Program-made: the position numbers and the translations under genes
The notes under the pieces: generated by a model
Databases searched by the model: none
What the model saw: the letters and a program-made list of their open reading frames with translations, nothing else
Told to the model about the DNA's origin: nothing
Shown here: in pieces, positions 55,201-62,530 of the stretch
Numbering within the stretch: the stretch's first letter is position 1
Layout of the letters: every line of letters begins with the position of its first letter
Assembly: GCA_024697945.1 (NCBI GenBank)
Contig: JAILRU010000086.1
Coordinates: forward strand, 1-64,000
Source of the DNA: Bacteroidaceae bacterium
GTDB lineage: Bacteria > Bacteroidota > Bacteroidia > Bacteroidales > Bacteroidaceae
DNA: 64,000 nucleotides
Direction: 5' to 3'

Positions 55201-55512
55201 AATGAAGAAGGAACGGCGTTCGACTATACCGCGACCAACAAGTTGCTGACCGGTCTCAACTCCTACTTCACCACCGCCTTGTCCGAGGTACAGCGTCTGC
55301 CCAGCATCGTTCTGCCCGAGATACCTACTGTTCAGGTAATATTAGGCGACATCAATGGCGACACGAAGGTGGATATTGCAGATGCCGTAAGCGTCCTGAA
55401 CATTATGGCAGCAGGTGAGTTCAGCCAGATTGCCGACATCAATGGTGACGGCCAAATCGACATTGCCGACTTCGTCAGCATTCTGAACATCATGGCGGGA
55501 GGTACCGAGTGA
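52282..55512 (+). CDS. C10 cysteine protease with C-terminal dockerin pair (second of tandem)
   Basis: A 1076-residue paralogue of the preceding protein with the same order: signal peptide, propeptide (GYVIVSGDDRTEPILGYVDQG), catalytic Cys about 190 (AGCVATAMAQVVYYY), His about 342 (GGHAFVIDGFDGDN), beta domains and a nearly identical dockerin pair. Divergence is highest just after the signal peptide, where a CACCTCCC hairpin word codes ETSPVTSQGGSHR. Its stop overlaps the GTG start of the ABC transporter by 4 bp (GTGA). The three genes thus form one tightly packed unit. Confidence 0.92.
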   Translation: MKRLTLSLSTLCFLAFLPCNYATLRAESVGEQAALYTAQSFMLAKGKTIETSPVTSQGGSHRRKAASTEEETPYYYVFNVGGDGGYVIVSGDDRTEPILGYVDQGTFDPDNIPENMSSWLQFYADQIKYIKDNDIQPDSPILKKRNKVSGTKHSIPELLTTRWNQGNPYNITCPKYYKGDGSQHYPAAGCVATAMAQVVYYYKFPEKTKAVIPAHSNTYKLDDGTEKTVTVKAVPRGTTIDWENMRDTYSWNGFDNANAQDTAVANLMLYCGQSVKMGWGASSGATTSRARDVFVNYFGYNSSAYWGGRGSYSIDEWFEMLYDEMEAGYPVLYCGHSSGGGHAFVIDGFDGDNLFHVNWGWGGGSNGWFLIGILNPGDNSGMGASSSSDGYSMSQGALFNLRTTAPPKQDTHLYIGDVSIANQTIKATFTNKTGSTGAFNTGIVMLDEDGSLALVGNKQTISSMENGATQSKAFSLRKKLPEGTYRLSPASKSSRGEVWHPKYNMQSQYIEAVVDADSTVTLTPINISVGNQVSISIDTITFPGTRIMKKEQEVKVKFRNDGAEYFKTVYFFASQTNKKVYTESKSMVAIRTGETAEVSYFFTPDTTGIYNLWFCNDDKGNGVIGQGTMEVIDEASAVKANLAVSSYTINNLVEGIAYGKRLIGRATIKNNAKEDYHGSVKFQLWNQKVGNNTAYSGPTRTYHIDVVAGKTASVEFEFDGLSEGYYYRFKVSYGNQDGTLSNGGLWDNRWEMKAGLLTWKTDGTVAGQAYRATFSAPTTACGVYADCGKITRLRPNANPNTIYAFAPDMKIPASLDSSNVVSGNHAKRINLVNDKPYYIPTTFDADSASFTYTFPETEDGTKWHALTMPFESDSICVDSIPVSLSDTLKHFWIYEFTAEDSKGNIVFKPVTKLRGGTPYIIAADSYMAGRSIVFHATDVSFFKTGTDKMLVSSPGYKFHGNTHAPRLKDCYLLNEEGTAFDYTATNKLLTGLNSYFTTALSEVQRLPSIVLPEIPTVQVILGDINGDTKVDIADAVSVLNIMAAGEFSQIADINGDGQIDIADFVSILNIMAGGTE

Positions 55513-57332
55513 CCTCCAAGATGACCATCTGGGGCTTGCTGAAGAACATCATGCCCTATGTGCTGCCCTACCGAGGGTTAGTAGCCATCACACTGCTACT
55601 AACCCTCGGTGGGTCGCTTATGGCACAGGTGAACGCCGTTGTCCTCGACCGAGCCGTTGACAGCATCAACGCCCTCATTCAAACACCGGGCGGTTTCTCT
55701 TGGGGCAGCGCCGTAAGTATCCTCACCGTCATCAGTATCATCCTATTGGGCAAGGAGGTCGTCTCTGCGCTCGTCACCTTCTTCCAGCGTTACTATGGCG
55801 AACGCATGCGTATTCTTGTCAGTCAGGACCTCTCGCTCAGGGTGGTCGAGCGCGTCCTGTCGTTCCGCATGGCATTCTTCAGCACCGAGGGGAACGAGAC
55901 GGGCAAACTCCAGTCCCGTATCGACCGAGGCATCATGAGCCTGAGCAACACGGTCAACAACTTCTTCATCGAGATTCTGCCGCTCTTCACCAGTGCCGTC
56001 CTGGCTCTAGCTCTCATGTTCATGGCCAATGTCTATGTGGGACTTGTGGCCCTCTGCATTGTACCCATCTATTTCTATGTCACCTATATCCAGGCCGGAC
56101 GTATGAAAGGCGGGCGCCGCAGCATCTTCGGTGGCCATCAGGCCGTGAGCCAAGGCATTCTCAGCATTATCGAGAGCATCAACGTCATCAAATCGTTCAA
56201 CCGCGAGGAGATAGAGGCCAACCGTCAGGCCGACCTGCAGCGCACCATGACCGGCCTGCAACTCAACATGCGTAAGCAGAGCTATATGTTCAACGGTCTG
56301 AAGAGCTTCCTCGAACAAATCGGGACGGTGCTCATCATCATCCTTACCGCCTATCTTGTGCTCATAGACTACCCGGGCATGAGCATCGGAAAGATCATGT
56401 ATCACGTCATGCTCTTTGCCAATGTCAGTGCGCCCATCCGACAGCTGCACCGCATCTACGACGACATGAACGATGCGCTCATCTATGCCGAAGGCTTCTT
56501 TGGCATCCTGAAGGCTGAGGACGAGGTGGAACCTACAGGCACCTATAAGCCCGAGAAGGTGAAGGGCGACTTCGAGCTCAGCCATGTCGATTTCACCTAC
56601 CCTGGAGGCACCAAGGCCCTGACAGATGTCTCCATGCGTATAGAGAGCGGCAAAATCACGGCACTCGTCGGATTGAGCGGAGCGGGCAAGACCACCATTG
56701 TCAACCTGCTCGACATATTCTACCAGCCCCAGGGCGGCACCATCAGGCTCGACGGCACCGACCTCAGCCAATGGGACACCCAATGGCTGCGCGAGCACAT
56801 CGGACTCGTCCTGCAGAAGAATCACATCTTCGACGGCACCATCGAGGAGAACATCCGTTACGGCAATCCCGCAGCTACCCACGACGATGTGGTATGGGCT
56901 GCCAAACAAGCCTTCCTCTACGACCAGGTGGCCGCGTTGCCAAATGGATTCGACACATCAGCCCTTCAGCTCAGTGGCGGCCAGCAGCAGCGCGTTGCCA
57001 TAGCCCGTATGTTCATCAAGAACCCGCCCATCATCTTCCTCGACGAGCCGACCGCAAGCCTCGATGCCATTGCCACGGAACAGATAAAGGCCAGCATCGA
57101 TGCCATCAAGCAGGGACGAACCGTCATCATCATCTCGCACAACATCGGACAGATTATCGATGCCGACCAAATATATGTGCTCGAGCACGGGCGTGTAGTG
57201 CAGTCCGGCAACCCCGACGAAGTCTATCGCCAGGGCGGACTCTACAAGGAAATTTTCGACGCCAGTGCCCGCAGCCTTAATGTCGGCAAAATAGCAGACA
57301 CCATATCAGCTATCCCTCCCTCGAAAGGATAG
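55509..57332 (+). CDS. ABC exporter, fused permease and ATPase
   Basis: A 607-residue type IV (MsbA/ABCB-like) half-transporter that works as a homodimer. The membrane domain occupies about 1-320 with six spans (LVAITLLLTLGGSLMAQ, SILTVISIILLGKEVV). The ATPase domain has Walker A GLSGAGKTTIVNLL, signature LSGGQQQRVAIARM, Walker B IIFLDEPTASLDA and switch His IIISHN. The start is GTG at 55509 overlapping the protease stop, or ATG at 55521. No peptidase C39 domain is present, so it is not a classic bacteriocin exporter. Its coupling to two dockerin proteases suggests a shared role, but the proteases have Sec signals and should not need it for export. The 23-bp array starts inside its last codons. 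Confidence 0.92.
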   Translation: MTSKMTIWGLLKNIMPYVLPYRGLVAITLLLTLGGSLMAQVNAVVLDRAVDSINALIQTPGGFSWGSAVSILTVISIILLGKEVVSALVTFFQRYYGERMRILVSQDLSLRVVERVLSFRMAFFSTEGNETGKLQSRIDRGIMSLSNTVNNFFIEILPLFTSAVLALALMFMANVYVGLVALCIVPIYFYVTYIQAGRMKGGRRSIFGGHQAVSQGILSIIESINVIKSFNREEIEANRQADLQRTMTGLQLNMRKQSYMFNGLKSFLEQIGTVLIIILTAYLVLIDYPGMSIGKIMYHVMLFANVSAPIRQLHRIYDDMNDALIYAEGFFGILKAEDEVEPTGTYKPEKVKGDFELSHVDFTYPGGTKALTDVSMRIESGKITALVGLSGAGKTTIVNLLDIFYQPQGGTIRLDGTDLSQWDTQWLREHIGLVLQKNHIFDGTIEENIRYGNPAATHDDVVWAAKQAFLYDQVAALPNGFDTSALQLSGGQQQRVAIARMFIKNPPIIFLDEPTASLDAIATEQIKASIDAIKQGRTVIIISHNIGQIIDADQIYVLEHGRVVQSGNPDEVYRQGGLYKEIFDASARSLNVGKIADTISAIPPSKG

Positions 57333-57484
57333 TAATCTTTCCCGCTAAGGATAGTATTCCTTCCGTCATAGGATTACTATTCCTTCAGCCATAGGATTAC
57401 TATTCCTTCAGCCGAAGGATTACTATTCCTTCCCGCATAGGATTACTATTCCTTCAGCCATAGGAATAGCCCGCTACCGCAGAA
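57326..57484. repeat. 22-23-bp tandem array (seven units)
   Basis: Units AGGATTACTATTCCTTCAGC plus CAT or similar; the first two are 22 bp and the rest 23 bp, the last being degenerate. The sequence is the reverse complement of the array at 5489-5603. The array begins at the GGATAG that ends the ABC gene. Nothing else is seen between it and the ispH promoter. Confidence 0.92.
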
Positions 57485-57545
57485 GGGACACTATGCTATA
57501 GTTCACGGGACATCAAAATACGATTATTATGCAGTTTCACCCTCA

Positions 57546-57575
57546 TTTTGAATCTTGAATTTTGAATTTTGAATT
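57546..57575 (+). repeat. TTTTGAA heptamer repeat at the ispH promoter
   Basis: TTTTGAATCTTGAATTTTGA-type units. One TTTTG lies exactly 19 bp before TACCTTTG, so the repeat appears to supply the -33 element. Confidence 0.8.
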
Positions 57576-57583
57576 ATATGTCG

Positions 57584-57592
57584 TACCTTTGC
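57584..57592 (+). promoter_or_regulatory. -7 promoter box for ispH
   Basis: TACCTTTGC, with TTTTG 19 bp upstream inside the TTTTGAA repeat. The ATG follows 4 bp later. Confidence 0.7.
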
Positions 57593-57596
57593 AGGC

Positions 57597-58517
57597 ATGA
57601 AGATAGAAATTGATCAGGGTTCGGGCTTCTGCTTCGGCGTGACCCGTGCCATCGGCAAGGCCGAAGAGGAACTGGCAAAGGAGGAACAGCTCTATTGTCT
57701 GGGCGACATCGTACACAACGGCAAGGAGTGCGACCGACTGCAGCAGATGGGACTGGTGACCATTAACCACCAACAGATGCGGGACATTCACAATGCCAAG
57801 GTGCTGCTGCGCGCTCATGGTGAACCGCCTTCCACCTACGCCCTGGCCCGCGAACGCGACATCAACCTGATAGATGCCACGTGCCCCGTCGTGCTGCACC
57901 TGCAGGAACGCATAAAGAAAGAGTACAGGACCCTCTCTAACTCTCCTTTAGAGGGAGAGGACTCTTCCCCTTTAAGGGGAGGTGGGGAAGGGTCCAAGCA
58001 GATTGTCATCTTCGGGAAGAAGGGCCATGCTGAGGTCATCGGCCTCGTGGGACAGACAGAGGAGACAGCCATCGTCATCGAGTCGGCAGACGACGTCAGG
58101 AAGCTGGACTTCAATCGCGACATCTGCCTATATTCCCAGACGACGATGCCGCTTGACGAGTTCCGGAAAATTGTCGAGTACGTCCAGCAGCACATCAGCC
58201 CCAATGCCACCTTCACCTATTACGACACGATTTGCCGTCAAGTGGCAAACCGGATGCCCAACATACGCGACTTTGCGCTCAGGCACGACGTGGTGCTCTT
58301 CGTCTGCGGCAAGAAGAGTAGCAACGGTCGCGTGCTCTTCAACGAGTGCCGTGGGGCGAATCCCCGTTCGTACATGATAGATACAGCCAGCGAAATTGAT
58401 GTCCGCTGGCTGCAAGGTTGTGATTCGATAGGCATCTGCGGTGCCACCAGCACCCCGAAATGGCTAATGGAGGAGTGCAAAATAAGAATCGAGCAACTGC
58501 TTGGCTGCCACGAATGA
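57597..58517 (+). CDS. ispH: 4-hydroxy-3-methylbut-2-enyl diphosphate reductase, with a repeat-coded insert
   Basis: IspH performs the last step of the MEP pathway with a [4Fe-4S] cluster held by three cysteines: GFCFGVTRA, DATCPVV and CGATSTP. The substrate-binding histidines are in HNGKE and RAHGEPP, and the SSNGRVLFNECR region is present. Length is 306, longer than the usual 280-290 because about 22 residues (TLSNSPLEGEDSSPLRGGGEGS) are inserted between RIKKEY and KQIVIFGKKGHAEV. That insert is coded by a hairpin-forming CTCTCC/GGAGAGG word repeat (57929-57995). The enzyme is normally essential, so the insert must be tolerated. The last 54 bp overlap meaB on the other strand. Confidence 0.95.
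   Translation: MKIEIDQGSGFCFGVTRAIGKAEEELAKEEQLYCLGDIVHNGKECDRLQQMGLVTINHQQMRDIHNAKVLLRAHGEPPSTYALARERDINLIDATCPVVLHLQERIKKEYRTLSNSPLEGEDSSPLRGGGEGSKQIVIFGKKGHAEVIGLVGQTEETAIVIESADDVRKLDFNRDICLYSQTTMPLDEFRKIVEYVQQHISPNATFTYYDTICRQVANRMPNIRDFALRHDVVLFVCGKKSSNGRVLFNECRGANPRSYMIDTASEIDVRWLQGCDSIGICGATSTPKWLMEECKIRIEQLLGCHE
57929..57995 (+). repeat. Hairpin-forming CCCTCTC/GGGGAGG word repeat inside ispH
   Basis: About 67 bp of ACTCTCCTTTAGAGGGAGAG and CTTCCCCTTTAAGGGGAGGT palindromes in frame within an essential gene. Confidence 0.9.
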
Positions 58518-59561
58518 AGTCCGCTCGCCGCGAAGGACGCCCTGCTCGGCAGCCTGCAACATGTCGGAGATAGTGGGGTTGTGATAGAAGTTACCCATCA
58601 GTTGCTCGTTAATGCTTTCGTACATCCAGTACTTCGCCTGCTCTGCCCGACGGTATTCGAAGTAACCATTCTTCTTCACGAAGTCAAGGTAGCTATAGAC
58701 CATGTCCCAAACCTCCTTGATGCCGTAGCCGTAGAAGCCGCTGTAGGTGAGGACCTGCGGCGCCCAGCCGCTTTCGGGCAGGGGGAACAGGTGCAGGGCA
58801 TTGCGAAAGTGCGTGGCGGCAAGCTGGCACTTCTCGACGTTGTTGCCGTCGCATTTGTTGATGATGATGCCGTCCGCCATCTCCATGATGCCGCGCTTGA
58901 TGCCTTGCAGCTCGTCGCCCGTACCTGCAAGCTGGATAAGCAGGAAGAAATCGACCATCGAGTGGCAGGCTGTCTCGCTCTGCCCCACCCCAACCGTCTC
59001 GACGAAAATCTTGTCGAAGCCAGCAGCCTCGCAGAGGATGATGGTCTCGCGTGTCTTGCGTGCCACACCGCCCAGACTGCCAGCAGACGGGCTGGGACGG
59101 ATGAACGAGTCGGGGTGAACGCTCAGCTTCTCCATGCGTGTCTTGTCGCCAAGGATGCTGCCCTTGGTGCGTTCGCTGCTGGGGTCGATGGCAAGGACGG
59201 CCAATCGTCCGCCATACTCCTTCAGGACATGGATGCCGAACTCGTCGATGCTGGTGCTCTTGCCTGCACCGGGGACACCGCTGATGCCGATGCGCACGCT
59301 GTTGCCAGAGTGAGGCAGGCACTTCTCTATAACCTCCTGCGCAACGGCCTGGTGCTCGGGGATGGTGCTCTCGACCAGGGTCACGGCTTGCCCCAGGATG
59401 GTGATGTCGCCTTTGAGGATACCCTCCACGAAGTCTCCGGCTGAGAGGCGACGGCGCACGAAGCGCTTGCGGTTGAGGTTAGGATTGACGGAGGTCACAG
59501 GTCCCACACCGTCGTTCACGGTCAGGCCTGCATACTCGGGATTATTCTCAGGATGTTCCAT
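58464..59561 (-). CDS. meaB: MeaB/ArgK-type GTPase (methylmalonyl-CoA mutase chaperone)
   Basis: A G3E-family GTPase of 365 residues that protects and reloads the B12-dependent methylmalonyl-CoA mutase. The motifs are GVPGAGKSTSIDEFG (Walker A), VLAIDPSSERTKGSILGDKTRME, VETVGVGQSE (G3 region) and INKCDG (G4). The mutase itself is not in the window. Its start overlaps the upstream DUF1573 gene by 14 bp. Its 3' end overlaps ispH, convergent, by 54 bp; both C-termini look genuine. Confidence 0.95.
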   Translation of the reverse strand: MEHPENNPEYAGLTVNDGVGPVTSVNPNLNRKRFVRRRLSAGDFVEGILKGDITILGQAVTLVESTIPEHQAVAQEVIEKCLPHSGNSVRIGISGVPGAGKSTSIDEFGIHVLKEYGGRLAVLAIDPSSERTKGSILGDKTRMEKLSVHPDSFIRPSPSAGSLGGVARKTRETIILCEAAGFDKIFVETVGVGQSETACHSMVDFFLLIQLAGTGDELQGIKRGIMEMADGIIINKCDGNNVEKCQLAATHFRNALHLFPLPESGWAPQVLTYSGFYGYGIKEVWDMVYSYLDFVKKNGYFEYRRAEQAKYWMYESINEQLMGNFYHNPTISDMLQAAEQGVLRGERTSFVAAKQLLDSYFALLH

Positions 59562-60633
59562 TTACTTCTACATTAATGTATTGTTTAGCTTGTTTGGGAG
59601 CGTCAGTTATGAGCAAGACGCGCATACGGCCCTTGCTCTTATGCAGGTAACGTGCGGTGACGCTTATCTTCAGCTTCGTACTCTTGCCAGGGTGTATTGT
59701 GCTTTCGGCAATCCTGACACCGATGGCCTTGTTGAAGACCTGAACCTGTTGTATGTGCAGGTCCCGTTTCCCCGTGTTGGTCAGGACGATGGTATGGCTG
59801 ACTTCCTTCTTCCCGCTTTGGGGCGTCATCTCGACAGACGACTCACTGGTGGAAAGCTCCGGCGCCAAGGCGAGGGCCTCGTCGTCCATATAGGAAAAGT
59901 TCGGTAGCAAGATGGCAGAGACAAGTATCTCGTTCGTCTCGCCAATCTTGTCGCCCAGATAGCGTGACAGGTAGATGCTAGTTTGATGCAGCCCCATGTG
60001 GGTGAGCTTCTCGCTGTCGAGGGTGAGGCGTATCGTGCCGACCTTGCCGGCAGGGATATCCTCGGGTTCGTATTGGGCGGAAAGGAACGAGGGCAGATGC
60101 ATTAGCTCGGGCCGGTAGGCAGTACGGTCGGTGTTTAATATCTGCAGCTCTGCCGTCGGATGGTCTCCGCTGTTAACATCCTCAAACTCCACGATATTCG
60201 TCATTAGGCGCACGTTCCCGAGGTCAATGGGGAACTCGTCGCTATAGTCATGCACTTCGGTCACGACGGTGCCCTGGATGGCAATGTAGGAGGGCTTGTC
60301 CGAAGCATTCGTCAGCACCTCGACCTCCTTGTAGAAAGTACCCAGAAGATTGGCATTGAATGTCAACTCTATCTCGCCTCGGGAACCGGCGGCGATAGGA
60401 GCCGTTGGGAACGTGACATCCATGCAGTCGCACGATGCCTTCGCTTCCTTGATGAGCAGAGGCGCAGAGCCCTTGTTCGTAAAGCCCAGCCTGAACTTGC
60501 GCGGCGTCTGGAATGCCACTTCACCCGCCTTCTTGATATCCGAATCGGGCACAAAGCGAGGCTGTGCCCTGAGCAAAAGGCAAGAAGCCAGGGGCAAAAA
60601 AAGAAGAAAAAAAAGTATCAGGCGTCTGTTCAT
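59548..60633 (-). CDS. DUF1573-domain exported protein
   Basis: A 361-residue exported protein with signal sequence RRLILFFLLFLPLASCLLLRAQ. Two or more DUF1573/ASH-like beta-sandwich units follow: LGFTNKGSAPLLIKEAKASCDCMDVTFP, GEIELTFNANLLGTFYKEVEVLTN, and later TIVLTNTGKRDLHIQQVQVFN with LKISVTARYLHKSKG. The conserved Cys pair SCDC is present. Such proteins are frequent in Bacteroidetes envelopes with no settled function. It has its own minus-strand promoter (TATCTTTGC) and is followed by meaB with overlapping codons. Confidence 0.88.
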   Translation of the reverse strand: MNRRLILFFLLFLPLASCLLLRAQPRFVPDSDIKKAGEVAFQTPRKFRLGFTNKGSAPLLIKEAKASCDCMDVTFPTAPIAAGSRGEIELTFNANLLGTFYKEVEVLTNASDKPSYIAIQGTVVTEVHDYSDEFPIDLGNVRLMTNIVEFEDVNSGDHPTAELQILNTDRTAYRPELMHLPSFLSAQYEPEDIPAGKVGTIRLTLDSEKLTHMGLHQTSIYLSRYLGDKIGETNEILVSAILLPNFSYMDDEALALAPELSTSESSVEMTPQSGKKEVSHTIVLTNTGKRDLHIQQVQVFNKAIGVRIAESTIHPGKSTKLKISVTARYLHKSKGRMRVLLITDAPKQAKQYINVEVNGTS

Positions 60634-60660
60634 TGTCCGTTGTCAGTAGTCAAATTCCCC

Positions 60661-60669
60661 GCAAAGATA
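60661..60669 (-). promoter_or_regulatory. -7 promoter box for the DUF1573-meaB unit
   Basis: TATCTTTGC on the minus strand, 27 bp before the start codon. Confidence 0.7.
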
Positions 60670-60764
60670 CCTCATTTTTATGACAAAACCAATGTTCGAG
60701 GCAAAAACATCCCCTCTTCTTATATTTTTTTAAGGAAAGTGATGGCAAAGTCATAATAATAATG

Positions 60765-60773
60765 TATCTTTGC
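60765..60773 (+). promoter_or_regulatory. -7 promoter box for the GT39-like gene
   Basis: TATCTTTGC. The ORF-track TTG start at 60770 lies inside this box, so the ATG at 60797 is the real start. Confidence 0.75.
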
Positions 60774-60796
60774 GCCCGATTATTGACGTTATATCT

Positions 60797-62314
60797 ATGA
60801 CACGAAAAACTTGCATAGAGACGCTCCTTCTGTTACTCTCCACAGTACTTGTCATTACGCTGTTCAGTACCTGCTCGTTCCTCTATCCGCTCAATCCGTG
60901 GGACGATGCCAAAGTCTATCTGACCATTGGCAATGCCATGTATAGCGGAAAAGAGCTGTATGTGGACATCTTCGACCACAAGGGGCCGGTTCTCTTCTTC
61001 CTGCATGAACTTGCGGCAGTGTTCTCGCGCAACAGCTTCACCGGAATATACCTGATAGAGCTGATATGCTGCTTCTTCTACCTGCGCTACTCGCTGCGCA
61101 TCATGCGCCTCTTCTCCGCTTCCCCCTTCACCATGCCGCTGACGTGTCTCCTGGGCGTGATAACCTATTGCTCGGACTTCTTCAGCTACGGCGACAGCGT
61201 AGAGGAGTTCTCGCTTCCCATCCTGGCGCACTGCCTGTACTACATGCTGCGCTTCGCGAAAGACTGTCACGTCCCAACCCGATGGCAGTCATTTGCAATG
61301 GGCTTGGGACTCGCACTCATCTTCTGGATGAAGTTCAACCTGCTGTTCTTCTACTTCGGAGCCATCCTTGCGCTCGCCTACATCGCCTGGAAGCACCAGC
61401 AGTTGGAGGAGCTGAAGCGCGTCGTCCTGTGGGTGTTCGTCGGAGCGGTAGCCGTCACCGTTCCTGTGTTGGGCTACTTTGCCGTCCACGGAACTCTGGA
61501 TGCGCTTTGGGAGTCATATTTCATGGTCAATATCTTCAGCTATCACGGCGTGTCGGCCAACGGCGAACCCGCCTTCTGGTGGTTCAAGTTCGTGAAGCTC
61601 TTCATCTGGGCATTGCTCATGCTGCCCGTCATCTTCTTGAAAGAGCGATGGGAGGTCAAGTTGCTCATCTACGCCACGTACGGTGTACTGCTGCTGTCGT
61701 TCGCCACGATGACGGTGCAGTTCTACTACTTCCTGACCATCTTCACTTTCTTCCCCATCCTCGTCAGCTATATCCGCAACTATAAGCCCACCCTGTGCAC
61801 CTACCTCTGCATGGCACTTGTCTGCGTGGCAGATGCAGCAACCAACTGGAACCTCGTATCGCTGCTGAATGGCACATTCTCTCGCAGCGTGCTTGAAATG
61901 GCAGAAATCATCAATGCCAATAAGAGCGACGACAGCGAGGTGCTCACATTCAGCTCCTACGATACCGGCATCTATCTCTACACCAATCACCTCCCGCCCA
62001 ACAGGAACTACTTCCTCTCCAGCATCCTCGACCCCGAGATCCGCCAAGAACAGGCGGACCTGGTCGCTTCGGGAAAGATAAAATACCTGGTACGCGAGAT
62101 AGAGGCCGTCACGACATGTCACGAATACTACGACGCACCGATACCGGACAACTACCACCTCATCTACGACAAGGAGGAGCTTTTCCGTTACCGTTTCATC
62201 ACAACGCCCCACAAGTACTTTTGGAACCTCGTCTGGCCGCGTGTCTTCCTGAAATACGTCATGGAACCATCCACCGTTGCCCAGCGCATGCAAATCTACG
62301 AGAGACAGCCGTAG
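60797..62314 (+). CDS. GT39/ArnT-like polytopic membrane glycosyltransferase
   Basis: About 505 residues from ATG at 60797, with ten or more hydrophobic spans. The first outer loop has NPWDDAKVYLTIGNAMYSGKELYVDIFDHKGPVLFFLHEL, the acidic-pair loop typical of PMT/ArnT-like transferases that use polyprenyl-phosphate sugars. The C-terminal 120 residues form a soluble domain (SEVLTFSSYDTGIYLYTNHLPPNRNYFLS). The sugar and acceptor are unknown; envelope glycan or glycoprotein modification is likely. Single-gene unit with its own promoter. Confidence 0.8.
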   Translation: MTRKTCIETLLLLLSTVLVITLFSTCSFLYPLNPWDDAKVYLTIGNAMYSGKELYVDIFDHKGPVLFFLHELAAVFSRNSFTGIYLIELICCFFYLRYSLRIMRLFSASPFTMPLTCLLGVITYCSDFFSYGDSVEEFSLPILAHCLYYMLRFAKDCHVPTRWQSFAMGLGLALIFWMKFNLLFFYFGAILALAYIAWKHQQLEELKRVVLWVFVGAVAVTVPVLGYFAVHGTLDALWESYFMVNIFSYHGVSANGEPAFWWFKFVKLFIWALLMLPVIFLKERWEVKLLIYATYGVLLLSFATMTVQFYYFLTIFTFFPILVSYIRNYKPTLCTYLCMALVCVADAATNWNLVSLLNGTFSRSVLEMAEIINANKSDDSEVLTFSSYDTGIYLYTNHLPPNRNYFLSSILDPEIRQEQADLVASGKIKYLVREIEAVTTCHEYYDAPIPDNYHLIYDKEELFRYRFITTPHKYFWNLVWPRVFLKYVMEPSTVAQRMQIYERQP

Positions 62315-62359
62315 CAACAAAGAATGAAAAAATGAAAAAATAAGATATAAGAAAATAAG

Positions 62360-62517
62360 ATGAAACACATCAAGACACTCATCTTCGCACTCCTCTGCGC
62401 TCTCGCAGGGACAGCACAGGCGCAGTCGGCCATCGGCTGAATGGTCGCAAGCTCGCAGGCAAGCCGACAGCAAAAGGCATTTACATCAACAAGGGACATA
62501 AATTCATCATCAAATAG
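62360..62517 (+). pseudogene. Relic: signal peptide joined to a C-terminal tail, passenger lost
   Basis: An ATG opens a complete signal peptide (MKHIKTLIFALLCALAGTAQAQ) that stops after 26 codons (62440). In another frame, overlapping at 62434, sequence reads LNGRKLAGKPTAKGIYINKG and HKFIIK before TAG at 62517. This is the same tail type as DLSGRK...KGIYIRGG in the subtilase. The two ends of a secreted protein are present but the whole middle is missing and the frames disagree. Too short for the ORF track. Confidence 0.65.
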
Positions 62518-62530
62518 GATAACTAAAACA

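Noticed and set aside
57326-57484. Possible CRISPR array
   Set aside because: Same as above: a continuous 22-23-bp tandem array without spacers.
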